In this document: one piece after another, positions 46,509 to 56,846 of the stretch
How the letters are laid out: each line of letters starts with the position of its first letter
Position numbering within the stretch: position 1 is the stretch's first letter
Source of the DNA: Thecaphora thlaspeos
Lineage: Eukaryota > Basidiomycota > Ustilaginomycetes > Urocystidales > Glomosporiaceae
Length of the DNA: 64,000 nt
Direction of reading: 5' to 3'
NCBI GenBank assembly: GCA_900291925.1
Contig: UWYS01000002.1
Location: 868,001 to 932,000, forward strand
Translations under genes and position numbers: made by a program
The notes under the pieces: model-generated
What the model was told of the DNA's origin: nothing
What the model saw: only the letters and a program-made list of their open reading frames with translations
The model's database searches: none

Positions 46509-48146
46509 TCAAAGGAACCTGCCAAACTTTGTGTTGTCGACCTTGGCATTGGCCTTGAGCTCTCCGCGCTTGACGATCGTGTAGACCTCACCGGGAGTGA
46601 TGTAGGCGGCGGCTTTGCTGTTGATCGGCTTCGAGGCCGACGCCTCGAGAGCACCGAGCTGCTCGGTAGCAGCGGCGGCGGTCAAGGTGACGGCGGGAGG
46701 GGTGCTGTCGGTGGGCGTGGCCGGGTTGAGCTCCTCGTCGTCCGAGGTGACCGGCGACGGGGGAGCACCAGCGGGCCTGTTACTGCTGGTGCCGTTGGCG
46801 CGATTCTCGCGCTCGGCCTTGGCGAGTTCATCCTTGGCGAGCTGGTAGCCGCCGTCGAGTACACCGACGCGCATCATTGAGAGCAGGTTGTGCGCTGCGT
46901 TCGAGTGGTCGTAGACGCCGCCGAGGAAGGCCGTGGTGGCATCCTTGCCGATCTTGGCGGTGAGGAGGTGGCGTCCGCCCGGGTGCTCGTCGATGAACGA
47001 CGAGACGTCGTGGATGAAGCCGTGGACGACGATCAGGGGGCGCGTCTTGGACTCCTCGACGAAATCGTCCCACGAGATGACCGGGAGGTGCGACGACGAC
47101 TTGGGCCACTCGAGCTGCTGTCCGAACTCGTGCGCCTTCTGGAGCTGCATCGCAAGGCGTCCCTTCTTGACCTCGTTGTCCGGGAACGTCTTGAGGTGCG
47201 AGGCGAGGCCGAGGTAGCTCATGATCGAGATAAACCACTTGGTCGGGTCGTACTGGTACCACTGGATGGCGTTGCGGAAGTCCATGGGAAACTGGTGGTG
47301 GAAGTTGTGGTAGCCCTCACCAATGGTGACGAGCGCCGTGACAAAGTGATCGCGCGGCGTCATCTTATTGTCGAACGATGCCTCACCCAGGTAGTGGGCA
47401 AGCGAGTTAACGCAGAAGGTCGAGTGGTGGACCAAGACTAGACGCGCGACTGCGGCGTAGAAGAAGCCGCCCCTCCAGTCTCCCCAGCCGAGACCGGCGA
47501 CGAGCGTGGGGAAGGCGAGACCCCAGAAAAGGATGAGGGGCAGGTAGAACTTGTGCTGGAACTTGATGACAGGGTTCTTCCTCAGGTCCGAGATGTCGGC
47601 GACACCGGGCTTGCGACGGGGCTTGACAAGCATCCAGCCAAGGTGCGACCAGAGGAGGCCGAAGTGGGCACCGTAGGGGTCGAGGTCGGTGTCGGTGTAG
47701 CGGTGGTGCGCACGGTGACCGCGGGCCCACCAGTGGATTGAGCCCTGAACGGCACCGGAGCCCATGCAGGCGAGGAAGTACTGGAGGGGCGCCGAAGCGT
47801 TGTAGGCGCGGTGAGCCCAGAGGCGGTGGTATCCCGCCGTGATGCCGAGACCGGTGAAGAAGTAATAGACGGCAGCCCACGCAAACGTCGCCATGGAGAG
47901 CTTCGTGGTGAAGATACCATAGAGAGCGAGAAGAGGCGTCGAGGTGAGCGCGATAAACGAGACCCACTGGATCTCGTTGAGGATGTTCTTGGCCTGGATC
48001 GGCGGGAGTAGCTTCTCAGTGGCGAGCACCCTGGCGACGTAGTCGTCCGGGATGTTTGCATCGGAAAACTCCTCCTTCTTTTCCATCGTGGTGACGGCGA
48101 TCGGCTTGGAAGCCACCTGCGGCCTCTGCTTGAGCTGAGCAGCCAT
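46509..48146 (-). CDS. OLE1: Stearoyl-CoA (delta-9) fatty acid desaturase with cytochrome b5 domain, 545 aa
   Basis: ER membrane enzyme that makes oleic and palmitoleic acid by introducing a cis-9 double bond. The three iron-binding histidine boxes are HRLWAH (107-112), HRAHH (144-148) and HNFHH (280-284). Hydrophobic segments at about 61-100 and 200-245 would form the membrane hairpins. A C-terminal cytochrome b5 domain (about 355-430) has the haem motif HPGG (388-391) and the second His in DHSNAAH. A Ser/Thr-rich tail follows. Fungal Ole1 proteins have this same fusion. The start is ATG 48146; the open frame continues to 48548, but that stretch is His/Pro low-complexity leader. Single exon. 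A TACTGTACAG motif lies about 320 bases upstream (48467-48476). Confidence 0.96.
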   Translation of the reverse strand: MAAQLKQRPQVASKPIAVTTMEKKEEFSDANIPDDYVARVLATEKLLPPIQAKNILNEIQWVSFIALTSTPLLALYGIFTTKLSMATFAWAAVYYFFTGLGITAGYHRLWAHRAYNASAPLQYFLACMGSGAVQGSIHWWARGHRAHHRYTDTDLDPYGAHFGLLWSHLGWMLVKPRRKPGVADISDLRKNPVIKFQHKFYLPLILFWGLAFPTLVAGLGWGDWRGGFFYAAVARLVLVHHSTFCVNSLAHYLGEASFDNKMTPRDHFVTALVTIGEGYHNFHHQFPMDFRNAIQWYQYDPTKWFISIMSYLGLASHLKTFPDNEVKKGRLAMQLQKAHEFGQQLEWPKSSSHLPVISWDDFVEESKTRPLIVVHGFIHDVSSFIDEHPGGRHLLTAKIGKDATTAFLGGVYDHSNAAHNLLSMMRVGVLDGGYQLAKDELAKAERENRANGTSSNRPAGAPPSPVTSDDEELNPATPTDSTPPAVTLTAAAATEQLGALEASASKPINSKAAAYITPGEVYTIVKRGELKANAKVDNTKFGRFL

Positions 48147-49941
48147 TACGTGTGGCGGTGGTACTGCCCGTGCGTGAGGTGTGGTGGTAGCGAGGGTGTA
48201 TCGGTGGTGGTGGTGGTGGGGAGTGATGCCAACGGCGGGCTGTTGTCGGCCAGTAGGCTTGCTAAGGCGCGAGAGTGGTTGAAGGGTGGCGGGGTGTAGG
48301 TGGGGTGAATGGGAGGGTAGGTCGTGGAAGGTAGGAGAGGGATAAATTTGCAGATCGCTGGCTTGTTTTATAGAAAGCATCGGAGGGAGGCCCGCCGGGT
48401 GGCAACGCGGCGAGATTGCTAGCAGCTGGCTAAGGCCGAGAGGGCCGGAACGCCAGAGGGTGGGACTACTGTACAGGGATGGTGCGCTAAAACTTTGTAG
48501 GCGGCCAAGCGCCTGGGCGTCGGGCTCGCCGTCCCCGGCCTCCAGCACAACAAACGGCCGGACGGCCGTCCTAAAGGTCAGCGAGCACGACGGCGAACGG
48601 GTTGGGCCCGGCGGAAGGCGAGCTGAGAGGGAGAATTTTTGGCTAACGGGGCACGATGGCGGAGGGTGGCGCGAGCTCTCCCACTACGCTGAGCACGCGC
48701 TAGGGCTGTGGAGGCTGGGCTGGCGTGGCCTGGCTGTCGAGTTTGGCGAAGAAGTTGGGGCAGCCCGCAGCGTCGTGCATCAATTCCTGCCCGCCCCCCG
48801 TGTGCCGTGTGTGGGCGCAGCAGCCTCCTTGTCTACTTAGCTGCCTGCCTCACTCCACCCCGATCTAGCTGTGACCGTGCGCAACTCACCTCCTCTTAGG
48901 ACTCTACAGTAAGACTCTTGTCTCCAATCGGTGCGGCGCACCATCTCTGGCGAATTGAGGTCGAGTGGCCACACTCTAAACGCCACCCTAGCGGCTAGAC
49001 ACAAGCACTTCTCCAGAGTAGAGAGGCCTTAGTGGTACCAAGCCAAGATCGGCAAGCTAAATTGATTTCGTCACCTGTGTACGTCTTCCCGATTCTCCCC
49101 GTGCGGTATGTAGCGCTGGCGTGAGCGCGGTGGCGGCGTCCGGTTTGATAAGAAAGCGCTCAAAATGTTGGGGCAGCCAAGTGCGGAACCCGGGAAATGA
49201 CAACTAATCAACCGGGGTGCTGAAAGCCCGCCTGTGGGCAAGACAGCTACAGTGCCCTTACGGCCGCCTCTCGTGAAAACTGGCCAACGCGCCAGGCGAG
49301 CGCGTATCGCTGCCTCGCCCACCGGCATAGACGAAGTGGGGGCTGTGTGTACTGTACGCGGGAGGAAGCTCTTTTGACGAGACTTTTCGAGAAGTCAACG
49401 TGTACTCTCTTACATACATAGAGGCCGGGCGTCTAGAGCGTGTGGCGAGGCGGTCTCCACGGAGCCGGTTGCCGGTGCGAGGGCACGCCACTCGCAGGTC
49501 GCTCATCAAGCCCTCCCCGTCGATCTTTTTCATGCCAGAAGGCGCCCACAGCGAATGCGGGGCCCAGGGCAAGGGCCCGAGCACACAGTGCACCGCCGGA
49601 TAATGGGGGGAGATCAGGAGAAACCTCCGCGCTCGCTTGAATGACATTTGCAGGTTTCGTGACTTTGGGGATGAGACTCTGTTCGTAAAAGAGGGGGACG
49701 TGTGAGAGAGAGAGAGGAGGCACTAAAGACTGTACGAGAAGGATGCAATTGGAAAGTGGCTGGGATGCTTTGTCAATGTTTTGTGTACGGAGGGGACGCG
49801 ACATTTTAGAAGAGTAATTCTAGCACAAGGAATGATAGTATGGTCATGGCTGGGATAAAGAGCGAACGTTGAAGTGCGCATGCGAGGTAGGGGTGACGAT
49901 GACCTAGTGCGGGGGAGCCGTGTTGGAGGCCGGCGGGTGCT
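48147..49941. promoter_or_regulatory. OLE1 promoter region and SHMT 3' region
   Basis: About 1.8 kb between two minus-strand genes. No coding sequence is supported. TACTGTA-type motifs occur at 48467, 48905 and 49350. A short GA run is at 49705-49717. Confidence 0.4.
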
Positions 49942-51595
49942 TTATGCCGAGGACTTCTTGATGACGCTGGTGTCGGGAACACCGGGCAAGGGGAAGCTGG
50001 TGGCAAAGGCCTCGACGTCCTTGTTGAGCTGCTTGACGGCATCGTTGTTACGGGCGACCTTCATGAAGTCGACAAGCTTCTTGCCCGAAACCTTCTGGAT
50101 GTCAAGCGAGATCTGGACGACCCGGTCGAGGAACTCGGCGACCTTCTCCATGTCACCCTCCATCATCGATCGGCTGGTGAGGGCACCGGTGCCGATGCGA
50201 ACACCGCCGGGCACGAGAGCCGAGGTGTCACCGCTGACGGCGTTCTTGTTGAGCGTGATGTGAGCCAGGTCGCAGATCTCCTCGACCTTGGAGCCGGTGA
50301 GGCCGAGCGGGCGCAGGTCCCAGAGGATCAGGTGGTTCTCGGAGCCGTCGGTCTGGAGCTTGTAGCCCTTGCCCGAGAGGACCTTGGCGATGGCCTGCGA
50401 GTTCTTGATGACCTGGGCCGCGTAGGCCTTGAAGGCCGGGTCAGCGACCTGCTTGAGCGCAACAGCGATACCGGCGATGGTGTTGTTGTGGGGGCCACCC
50501 TGGCAGGCGGGGAAGACGGCGGCGTTGATGCGCTGCTCGATGGTCGAGTCGCGGTCCTTGCGAAAGAAGATCAGGCCGGCGCGGGGGCCGCGGAGCGTCT
50601 TGTGGGTGGTGGTGGTAACAATGTCGCAGAACTCGAAGGGGTTGTTCTGAACCTGGGCAGCGACGAGACCACCGATGTGGGCAATGTCGGCCATCAGGTA
50701 GGCACCCTGACCCTTGGCCGTCTCAGCGAGCTTGGCGTAGTCCCAGTCGCGAGGGTAGGCCGAACCGCCACAAATGATCATGCGCGGCTTGAAGAGGTCA
50801 GCGTTCTTGTGGAGACCCTCGTAGTCGATGTAGCCGGTCTTGGAGTCGACCTGATAGGGGAACGACTGAAAGTAGATCGAAGAGGCCGAGATCTTCTTCT
50901 TGGCGGTGTAGTAACCGTGGGTAAGATGGCCGCCCGAGGGGAGACCGAGACCCATGATGCGGTCCTGGGGCTGTAGAAGGGCGGTGAAGGTGGCAAAGTT
51001 TGCGGTCGAGCCAGAGTAGGGCTGGACGTTAACGCCCCAGACCTTGGGGTCCAGGTCGAACGTCTTGAACGCACGCTGCTGGCAGAGGATCTCGAGCTGG
51101 TCGATGAACTCGTTGCCGCCGTAGTATCGGGCGCCGGGAAGACCCTCGGAGTACTTGTTGGTCAGGATGGAGCCGTTGGCCTCCATAGTGGCCAGCGAGG
51201 TGAGGTTCTCTGAAGCGATCAGCTCAAGGCCGGAGAACTGGCGGTAGGTCTCATTCTCGATGATCTTCTGGACCTCCGGGTCGGCCTCAGCCAGAGGCTG
51301 GTAGAGGCACTTGTTCTGCGGGCAGGCAAGCGGTAGGGGAGGAAGGGGGCAGGCAGAAGGTTGCAAGCGAGTGTTAGTCCCTCCGTCCGCCTCGTGCTAC
51401 CTTCCCAAAGTTGAGTAGGGCGCACCGAAGGCTGACAATACTCACGTAGTCGGTAGGGACGGCGACGGACATCTTGGTGGCGGAGCTTGCGAAGTAGCGC
51501 GGGGCAGAAGCGATGGAGAGGATGCGGGGCAGGATGGAGGAGGTGGGCCTGAGGAGGAATGTGGCGAGGCGAGCGGTAGACAGACGGGAGGTCAT
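49942..51595 (-). CDS. SHM2: Serine hydroxymethyltransferase with two possible starts, 507 aa (466 from internal Met)
   Basis: PLP enzyme interconverting serine and glycine while charging tetrahydrofolate with one-carbon units. Exon 1 is 51595-51446. The phase-0 intron 51316-51445 (GTGAGT donor, CCGCAG acceptor) leads to exon 2, 51315-49942. Conserved motifs: [44 protein letters not shown], and [14 protein letters not shown] with the PLP lysine at 289 (248 from the internal start). The first 41 residues are rich in Arg, Ser, Leu and Ala with no acidic residue, as in a mitochondrial presequence. They precede a second ATG (51472) giving MSVAVPTDY, the normal cytosolic start. The first ATG has a weak context (TCC before it) and the second a better one (AAG). 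One gene may therefore make both forms. The symbol follows the yeast cytosolic enzyme. Confidence 0.95.
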
Positions 51596-52165
51596 GGAGG
51601 ACCAAAGATTATATGTGTGGTGGAAGGGAGCGAAGGTCGCGAGGGTGGTGAGGGAGGAACGTTGAACGTGTGGCAATCGATGTCGGAATTTCCTGAGCGG
51701 GCGGGCGGAGGGAAGCGTGTGGGCGGCCAGCACGTACTACGGCACGTCGAGGCGCTCTCTTACATATGAAACCGCGGTGGGACCTCGGTCTTCGACGCTG
51801 TGATTCGTCGGATTCGAGTCGGCTGCCTCTGCCTAGGTGCTGGTGCCCCGTACGCGTTGCCCGCCCCTCGTTGCGCGGTGTCGCCGCCAGCATGCACCGG
51901 GGGCCGAGGGAGGGGACCACGGGGGGAGGTGGCTCAGCCCCTTCGTTGTCGGCCTGACGTTTATCTCGCCGTGAAGCCCGCCGTTCTGGCTGCGTTCTTC
52001 GGGCCTCTTGCCCCTTCTCCCTGGCGGGATGAGGAGGCTTCGGAAGTGCCAGCATGATAGCTGGGCGAACTCACATTCTTTTCGTGGGATGAAGAAAATA
52101 AGAGAAAATTTCTTCTCAAGACCAGCTCCTCCACCGTGCAAGCGACACACCACCTGTACAACTTA
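51596..52165. promoter_or_regulatory. SHMT promoter region up to the transposon
   Basis: About 570 bases upstream of the SHMT gene, ending at the TA target site (52164-52165) of the transposon. No gene is supported. Confidence 0.4.
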
Positions 52166-52214
52166 ACGCATTTCCCTAGGAATCCGGCCGAAAAAAAGCA
52201 GACTGTCTACCACC
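52166..52214 (+). repeat. Left terminal inverted repeat
   Basis: Matches the complement of 54036-54079. Differences are one G/A change at base 5, one extra A in an A-run, and a four-base insertion (ACTG region) before TCTACCACC. Confidence 0.92.
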
Positions 52215-52261
52215 ATCACCACCATTGTCGTCGACCACTCAACTATCCACCACATCTCCTG

Positions 52262-53891
52262 ATGGCCCCCACTGCTCTCTCTCAGCACCCACCAACAAAC
52301 CAATGCAAGCTGTACCACCCATGTCCCAAATGCCACCCAGATCAATGCAGAAGTTGCTCTTGCTTGCCACATTGAGCACTATGCCAACCAGGGCTTCCCT
52401 CTGACCCCTGCAATGGTCCACAAGTATGCCAGCACAATCCAGTTACCTGCCCAGCTCAACATCTGCTGCAAGATTGGCTTGATTGGCAAGAACTGGGTGC
52501 AGTATTTCCTCAACTGCCACCCTCACCTATGCAGCAAGTATGACCACATGCTCAAGAATTAGTGCATGGACAGTGCTTTGCTTGACAACCTCACTGCCTT
52601 CTTCAACATCTTCTGCTGCATGCTGTGTGAGTACAACATCAGCCAAGACCAGATCTCCAACATGGATGAGACCGGAGTCATCATGGGCTTCTCAGGGAGG
52701 CAAAAGGTTGTTGTGCCAGAGGACAGGAAGAACATCTTCCATGTGCAGCCAGGAAACTGTGAGTCAACCACAGTGGTGGAGTGTATTGGCTCAAGCAGGC
52801 AGCTTCTGGATCTGCTGGTGATCTGGCAGGGCAAGTGGCACCACCTTGGCAACCACTGCCACATAGAGGGACCAGGAAAAGGCTGGAACTTTGCCATCTT
52901 GCCCAAGGAGTGGACAAGCAATGACTTGGTGCTTGAGTGGCTGGAGCAGGTGTTTGACCCACAGACAAGGCCAATGGGTGCTTGAGAGAAGGACTGGCGG
53001 CTCCTGCTGCTTGACAGACATGCCTTGCATGTCTTGGTCAAGTCCTGCAACCAGTGCTGGAAGCAGTGCATTGTGACTGTCTGCTTCCCAGTGCATGCCA
53101 CACATGTGATCCAGCCACTTGACACAGCCATCTTTGGGCCCATCAAGCACTCCTATGGCCGTCAAGTCGCAGCACATGGTGGCACCAAGAAGGTTGACTG
53201 GATCCACTTTGCCAAGTACTATGCCAAGGTGTGCAAGGGCATCAGCAAGACATTGGTCTGCAAGGCCTTTGCTGACGTTGGCCTCACCTTGTCTGCTGCA
53301 GCAGAGAAGGTCCTTGCCAAGCTGCCAGGCTTCAAGCCTTGCAATCAGACCCTGCTGCCAGTTGAGGGCCCCTTTTTTTTTTGACACTCTGACCAACCCA
53401 GCTTGCTTTCACAACCTCCTGCAAGCCCTCAAGTGCTGCAACAATGACCAGACAAAGAACTTGATGGGCCACAAGCTGCAGAAGGTGGCTGAGGCCTGGC
53501 ACTACAGCTGCAAGACAAGCACAAGTGACGCACAATGTCTCCCCTCAAGACAACATTTGAGCTGGGTGATCAGCGCTACATTTCAAAGGACACCATGATT
53601 GACAGGGCCACAGGCAAGTGCCTGACCACCAAGCACATTGCTGCAGACAAGGAGGAAGAGAGACAAAGGGCCCAGCAAGCAAAGGAGGCTGCCAAGGCCA
53701 AGCACAGTGCACAGAAGACCACCAAGAAGAAGTTGAGCAAGGCAGCAGGCAAGAAGAAGGCCATCAACATTGCCCAACCACCACCTCCAGCACCTGCTGA
53801 GCCTGTCAAGCTTGCTGCCACTGCCTCAGCTTGCTCTCAATCCTGCTTTGGCCAGAACAAGCTTGCACAACCCTTGGCTCCATTTCAGTGA
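52262..53891 (+). pseudogene. Pogo/Tigger-type transposase, inactivated
   Basis: The main coding frame runs from about 52340. An N-terminal CENP-B-like helix-turn-helix region is suggested by HYANQGFPLTPAMVHKYA and IGKNWVQYFLNCHP. A DDE catalytic domain follows: NMDETGVIMG (first Asp), LLLLDRHALHV (second Asp region) and HVIQPLDTAIFGPIK (third Asp). It is broken by a TAG at 52560-52562 and a TGA at 52983-52985. There are also apparent frameshifts near 52340, at a T10 run (53373-53382) and near 53525. The Lys/Ala-rich C-terminal piece (53535-53891) is still open. It could not make a full protein as read. Confidence 0.85.
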
Positions 53892-54035
53892 CCTGTACAA
53901 TGGCTGTGGTGGACTGGCTGAGCATTTCTGATGGCCCAATGTATGCAGCAAGTGTCAAAATGGATTGCATTGCTTGTCCAGTGCTTGGTACATAATAGAG
54001 CCATTGATGACAATGGCAGTGATGGTGGTAGTGAG

Positions 54036-54079
54036 GGTGGTAGACTGCTTTTTTCGGCCGGATTCCTAGGGAAACGCGT
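54036..54079 (-). repeat. Right terminal inverted repeat
   Basis: Complement of the left repeat; reads GGTGGTAGACTGC to AAACGCGT, directly followed by TA. Confidence 0.92.
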
Positions 54080-54081
54080 TA

Positions 54082-54654
54082 CCGTAAGAGGCTGGGGACC
54101 CCCCCTCTCATCACCTGGCCTCGTCGGAAGAATGCCGCCAGACTCTGGCGGCAAGCCCTGGAAGCGTTGAACATATTACTGCACGAGGTGTGGCACGGCC
54201 CGCCTCCTTCCGCCGCGCCGTGGTGGGGGCGGGGACCTGTCGGGTCATACGCACGCACGCTGTTCCAAATTGTGAAGTGATAAGGTCAGCCAACAGCCAA
54301 GGACGTCGCCGAAGAGAGGCAGGGTGGCGGGCGCGAGCGTGAGCGCGGTCCCGATCGGCTTCGGCGCAAACGGCGGTCCTTCGTAGAGTCTCATTCAATC
54401 TTGCGTTCCTCCCAGAAGCGAGGGCCGATCACTACCTTACGGCTTGGACCCTCTCTGCCATCTCACCGACCCTTCGTCCCAACCTCCACCCGTTCCACCT
54501 CAACCCCCATCGTGACCGTTCGCACCACGCTCCCCCCGCCGAGCCAAACCACGACCTACGACGGCGACCCGCGCCCGCAAGCATCGCCTTCTCCTTTCCT
54601 CCCCCTCCTCTTCCTCCTCCCCTCCTCCTTCTCCTGCATCGCTATCCTACCACG
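54082..54654. promoter_or_regulatory. KIN17 promoter and leader
   Basis: About 570 bases between the transposon and KIN17, becoming strongly C/T-rich towards the start codon. No gene is seen. Confidence 0.4.
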
Positions 54655-55764
54655 ATGCCCAAGGCGGAACTAGGGTCGGCCAAGGCGGTGGCCAACGCCA
54701 TGAAGGCGCGCGGCCTGACCAAGCTCCGCTTCTACTGCCAGGTCTGCTCGAAGCCGTGCCGCGACGCCAACGCGTACAACAACCACATCAACTCCGAGGT
54801 CCACATGCGCAGGATCGATGCCCTCACCTCGTCCGGCAATCCCAACAAGATCATCGATTCGTTCAGCGAGGAGTTCCAGCGCGAGTACGTCCGTCTCCTC
54901 AGCCGGCGCTTTGGCACGCAGCGTATCAACGCCAATCAGGTCTACCAGGAGTACATTGCCGACCGACACCATCTCCACATGAACTCGACAAAGTGGGTCT
55001 CGCTCTCCGATTTCGTCAAGCACCTTGGCCGCGAGGGTATTGTCCAGGTCGAGGAGACCGAGCAGGGCTGGTTCATCTCGTGGATCGATAATTCGCCCGA
55101 GGCGCTGGCCAGGCAAGATGCGCTGCAGAAGATGAACCGTTCCAAAGTAGACGACGAGCAGAGGTCGCGCAAGCTGCTTCAGGAGCAGATCGAGCGGGCA
55201 GAGAAGGACAAGGCGGCCAGCAAGTCGGCCGAGGACGACGAGAGCAGGCCCAAGGTCGAAGAGAGCCTCAAACGACAAGGCTCCGCTCCGCTCAAGATTG
55301 GCATCTCGCTCGCCTCTTCGTCCGCAAAAAGAACGGTGAGCTCAGGGGACGCCGGAGATGCCGCTGGGTCCACCTTTAGCACGTCCGATGCCGCGCCTGG
55401 GTCCGCATCCACTGTCGCGAAGTCAACCCCGTCATCCTCGTCAGCATTAGCCGCAGCGACACCAGCCACCGCCGCCATCCCCGCTGCCGCGCCCGCTTTC
55501 AAGTTCGGCATTAACCCGCTAAAGCAGGCCTCGAAGGCATCCTCGTCGTCCACCTCCGCCACCGGACCACGCGCCTTCGGCGCCAATCCGCTCTCTTCAT
55601 CTAGCAGCGCTTCTTCCGCCGAGAAGAAGTCGAAGCCACCAAGCTCGATGACGATGGCGGAGAAGATCATGATGGAAGACATGGAGCGCAAGAAGCGCAA
55701 GGCCGAAGGCGGCCGCGTCGCTGGCCCTACGATGCAGCAGAACGTCAAGCGGAGCCGCTTTTGA
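54655..55764 (+). CDS. KIN17: Kin17/Rts2 zinc-finger DNA/RNA-binding protein, 369 aa
   Basis: Nuclear protein that binds curved DNA and RNA and is linked to replication, repair and splicing; Rts2 in yeast. The N-terminus MPKAELGSAKAVANAMKARG is the family start. A C2H2 finger follows with Cys28, Cys31, His44 and His50. The Kin17 winged-helix domain (about 51-160) includes FSEEFQREYVRLLSRRFG, NQVYQEYIADRHHLHMNST and QGWFISWID. A charged helix and an Ala/Ser-rich linker come next. The C-terminus MTMAEKIMMEDMERKKRK ends in a basic QNVKRSRF. Human KIN17 adds tandem SH3-like folds at the C-terminus that are absent here. Single exon; start ATG 54655. Confidence 0.93.
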   Translation: MPKAELGSAKAVANAMKARGLTKLRFYCQVCSKPCRDANAYNNHINSEVHMRRIDALTSSGNPNKIIDSFSEEFQREYVRLLSRRFGTQRINANQVYQEYIADRHHLHMNSTKWVSLSDFVKHLGREGIVQVEETEQGWFISWIDNSPEALARQDALQKMNRSKVDDEQRSRKLLQEQIERAEKDKAASKSAEDDESRPKVEESLKRQGSAPLKIGISLASSSAKRTVSSGDAGDAAGSTFSTSDAAPGSASTVAKSTPSSSSALAAATPATAAIPAAAPAFKFGINPLKQASKASSSSTSATGPRAFGANPLSSSSSASSAEKKSKPPSSMTMAEKIMMEDMERKKRKAEGGRVAGPTMQQNVKRSRF

Positions 55765-56058
55765 TCCGTGTCTCTTCATTCGCCATGTGCTGTTCTTCCG
55801 TCCCTCCCCGCCCTTCCGTGTGGTTCTCCTTTGCATGCTTCCCTGCGTCATACCTCCGTAGCTCGATCGCACCAAGTCCCTCTCCTGTCATCTGTACTAC
55901 TACCGCCTAATCAATCTTCAGCGTCGCCTTTGTTTCGCGTTTCGCCGGACTCGGAACGAAGTTGCATCACTCCTTTGCGTTTGACGACCGGGTGCGCCCA
56001 CCAATCCTTATTGCACTATGTCATAGCTCTTATGATTGCAACGGATGGGAACGGCCAT
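55765..56058. other. Convergent 3' region KIN17 / mL54
   Basis: About 290 bases, T/C-rich, no gene. Confidence 0.35.
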
Positions 56059-56846
56059 TCAGCTCGCGCTGAGGAAGTTTCTCGCCTTGATCTTTTCCTT
56101 GTTAGCCTTGCGCATTGCCTTTTTTCTCTCCTTCTCCTCGCGCTCTTGCGTCTCGGCCTGGAGGTCAAACTCTCCACGGACGGCGGCGTCCGCCATACCG
56201 GCGGCGACGGCCTCGCTGCTGAGGGCCTCTACGGGGAACTCTCCGTCTGCGTCGCGCGAAGCCTTTTTCATGCCGGCGCCCGCCTTTGCCTCTGCCTTTT
56301 CCTTTGCGAGCTGGGCGGCGCGGATCATCTTGGCGTTGCGCTTTGCTGCGGCACGCGCTTCACCCTTGGACATGCCGGCGGTCTCGAATGCGGCGAGGGA
56401 CGAGGCAGAGGCGATGGAAGGGTCGTCGAGCAGCTTGAAGAGCCATGGTGGGTAGGCCGAGTCTTCGAGCGCTACGGGGTCGGCTTTGTCCTTGAAGATC
56501 GAGAGACCGGCCAGGACGGTACCCGGTGGTGCGGCAGAGGGGATCGATGGCGTTGATGAGGACGACGCAGCGGCCGGCGACGGTGCCGCTGCCGGTGCTG
56601 CTGCCAGGCGGAGCAGGACAGGGCGTGCGGAAAGCGGTAGATGAGCATGCATGTCTGTGGCACCTTGTTTGTCGACTAGAGGGATCACTTACCCGACTCA
56701 GCCGGTGCTTCGGCCTCCTTTCCCTTTGCGCCCTTGGCGGCGTAGGACCCTGACGTCGAGAAGGCGGCGCTCCTGACGCTGCATGACGGGCAGGCCGAGG
56801 CCTGGAAGGTCCGTCGGAGGGCGGTCCGTGACGAGGCAGTGAGCAT
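56059..56846 (-). CDS. MRPL37: Mitochondrial large-subunit ribosomal protein mL54 (yeast Mrpl37), 231 aa
   Basis: Component of the mitochondrial ribosome. Exon 1 (56846-56693) encodes a presequence: LTASSRTALRRTFQASA and RSAAFSTSGSYAAKGAKGKE, rich in Arg/Ser and low in acids until the mature start. The phase-1 intron 56601-56692 has a GTAAGT donor and a doubled acceptor GGCAGCAG. Exon 2 (56600-56059) has the family core GTVLAGLSIFKDKADPVAL followed by YPPWLFKLLDDP. A Lys/Ala helix follows (GEARAAAKRNAKMIRAAQ), then the tail ERKKAMRKANKEKIKARNF. Without the intron the first exon would stop after SGK. Divergent from the RAX1-like gene. Confidence 0.88.

Larger units (their letters stand above)
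52166..54079 (+). mobile_element. Pogo-like (Tc1/mariner superfamily) DNA transposon, decayed
   Basis: A 1914-base element bounded by terminal inverted repeats of about 44-49 bases and flanked by TA on both sides (52164-52165 and 54080-54081), the target duplication of this superfamily. The left end reads ACGCATTTCCCTAGG and the right end is its complement with one change (ACGCGTTTCCC). The inside encodes a broken transposase on the + strand. Base composition changes sharply at the borders: the interior is much poorer in GC and nearly lacks CpG. It lies between the SHMT promoter and KIN17, so it has not interrupted a gene. Confidence 0.92.

Noticed and set aside
48147..48548. In-frame N-terminal extension of OLE1
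   Set aside because: Low-complexity His/Pro/Ser translation with no family similarity. ATG 48146 gives a normal Ole1 length.
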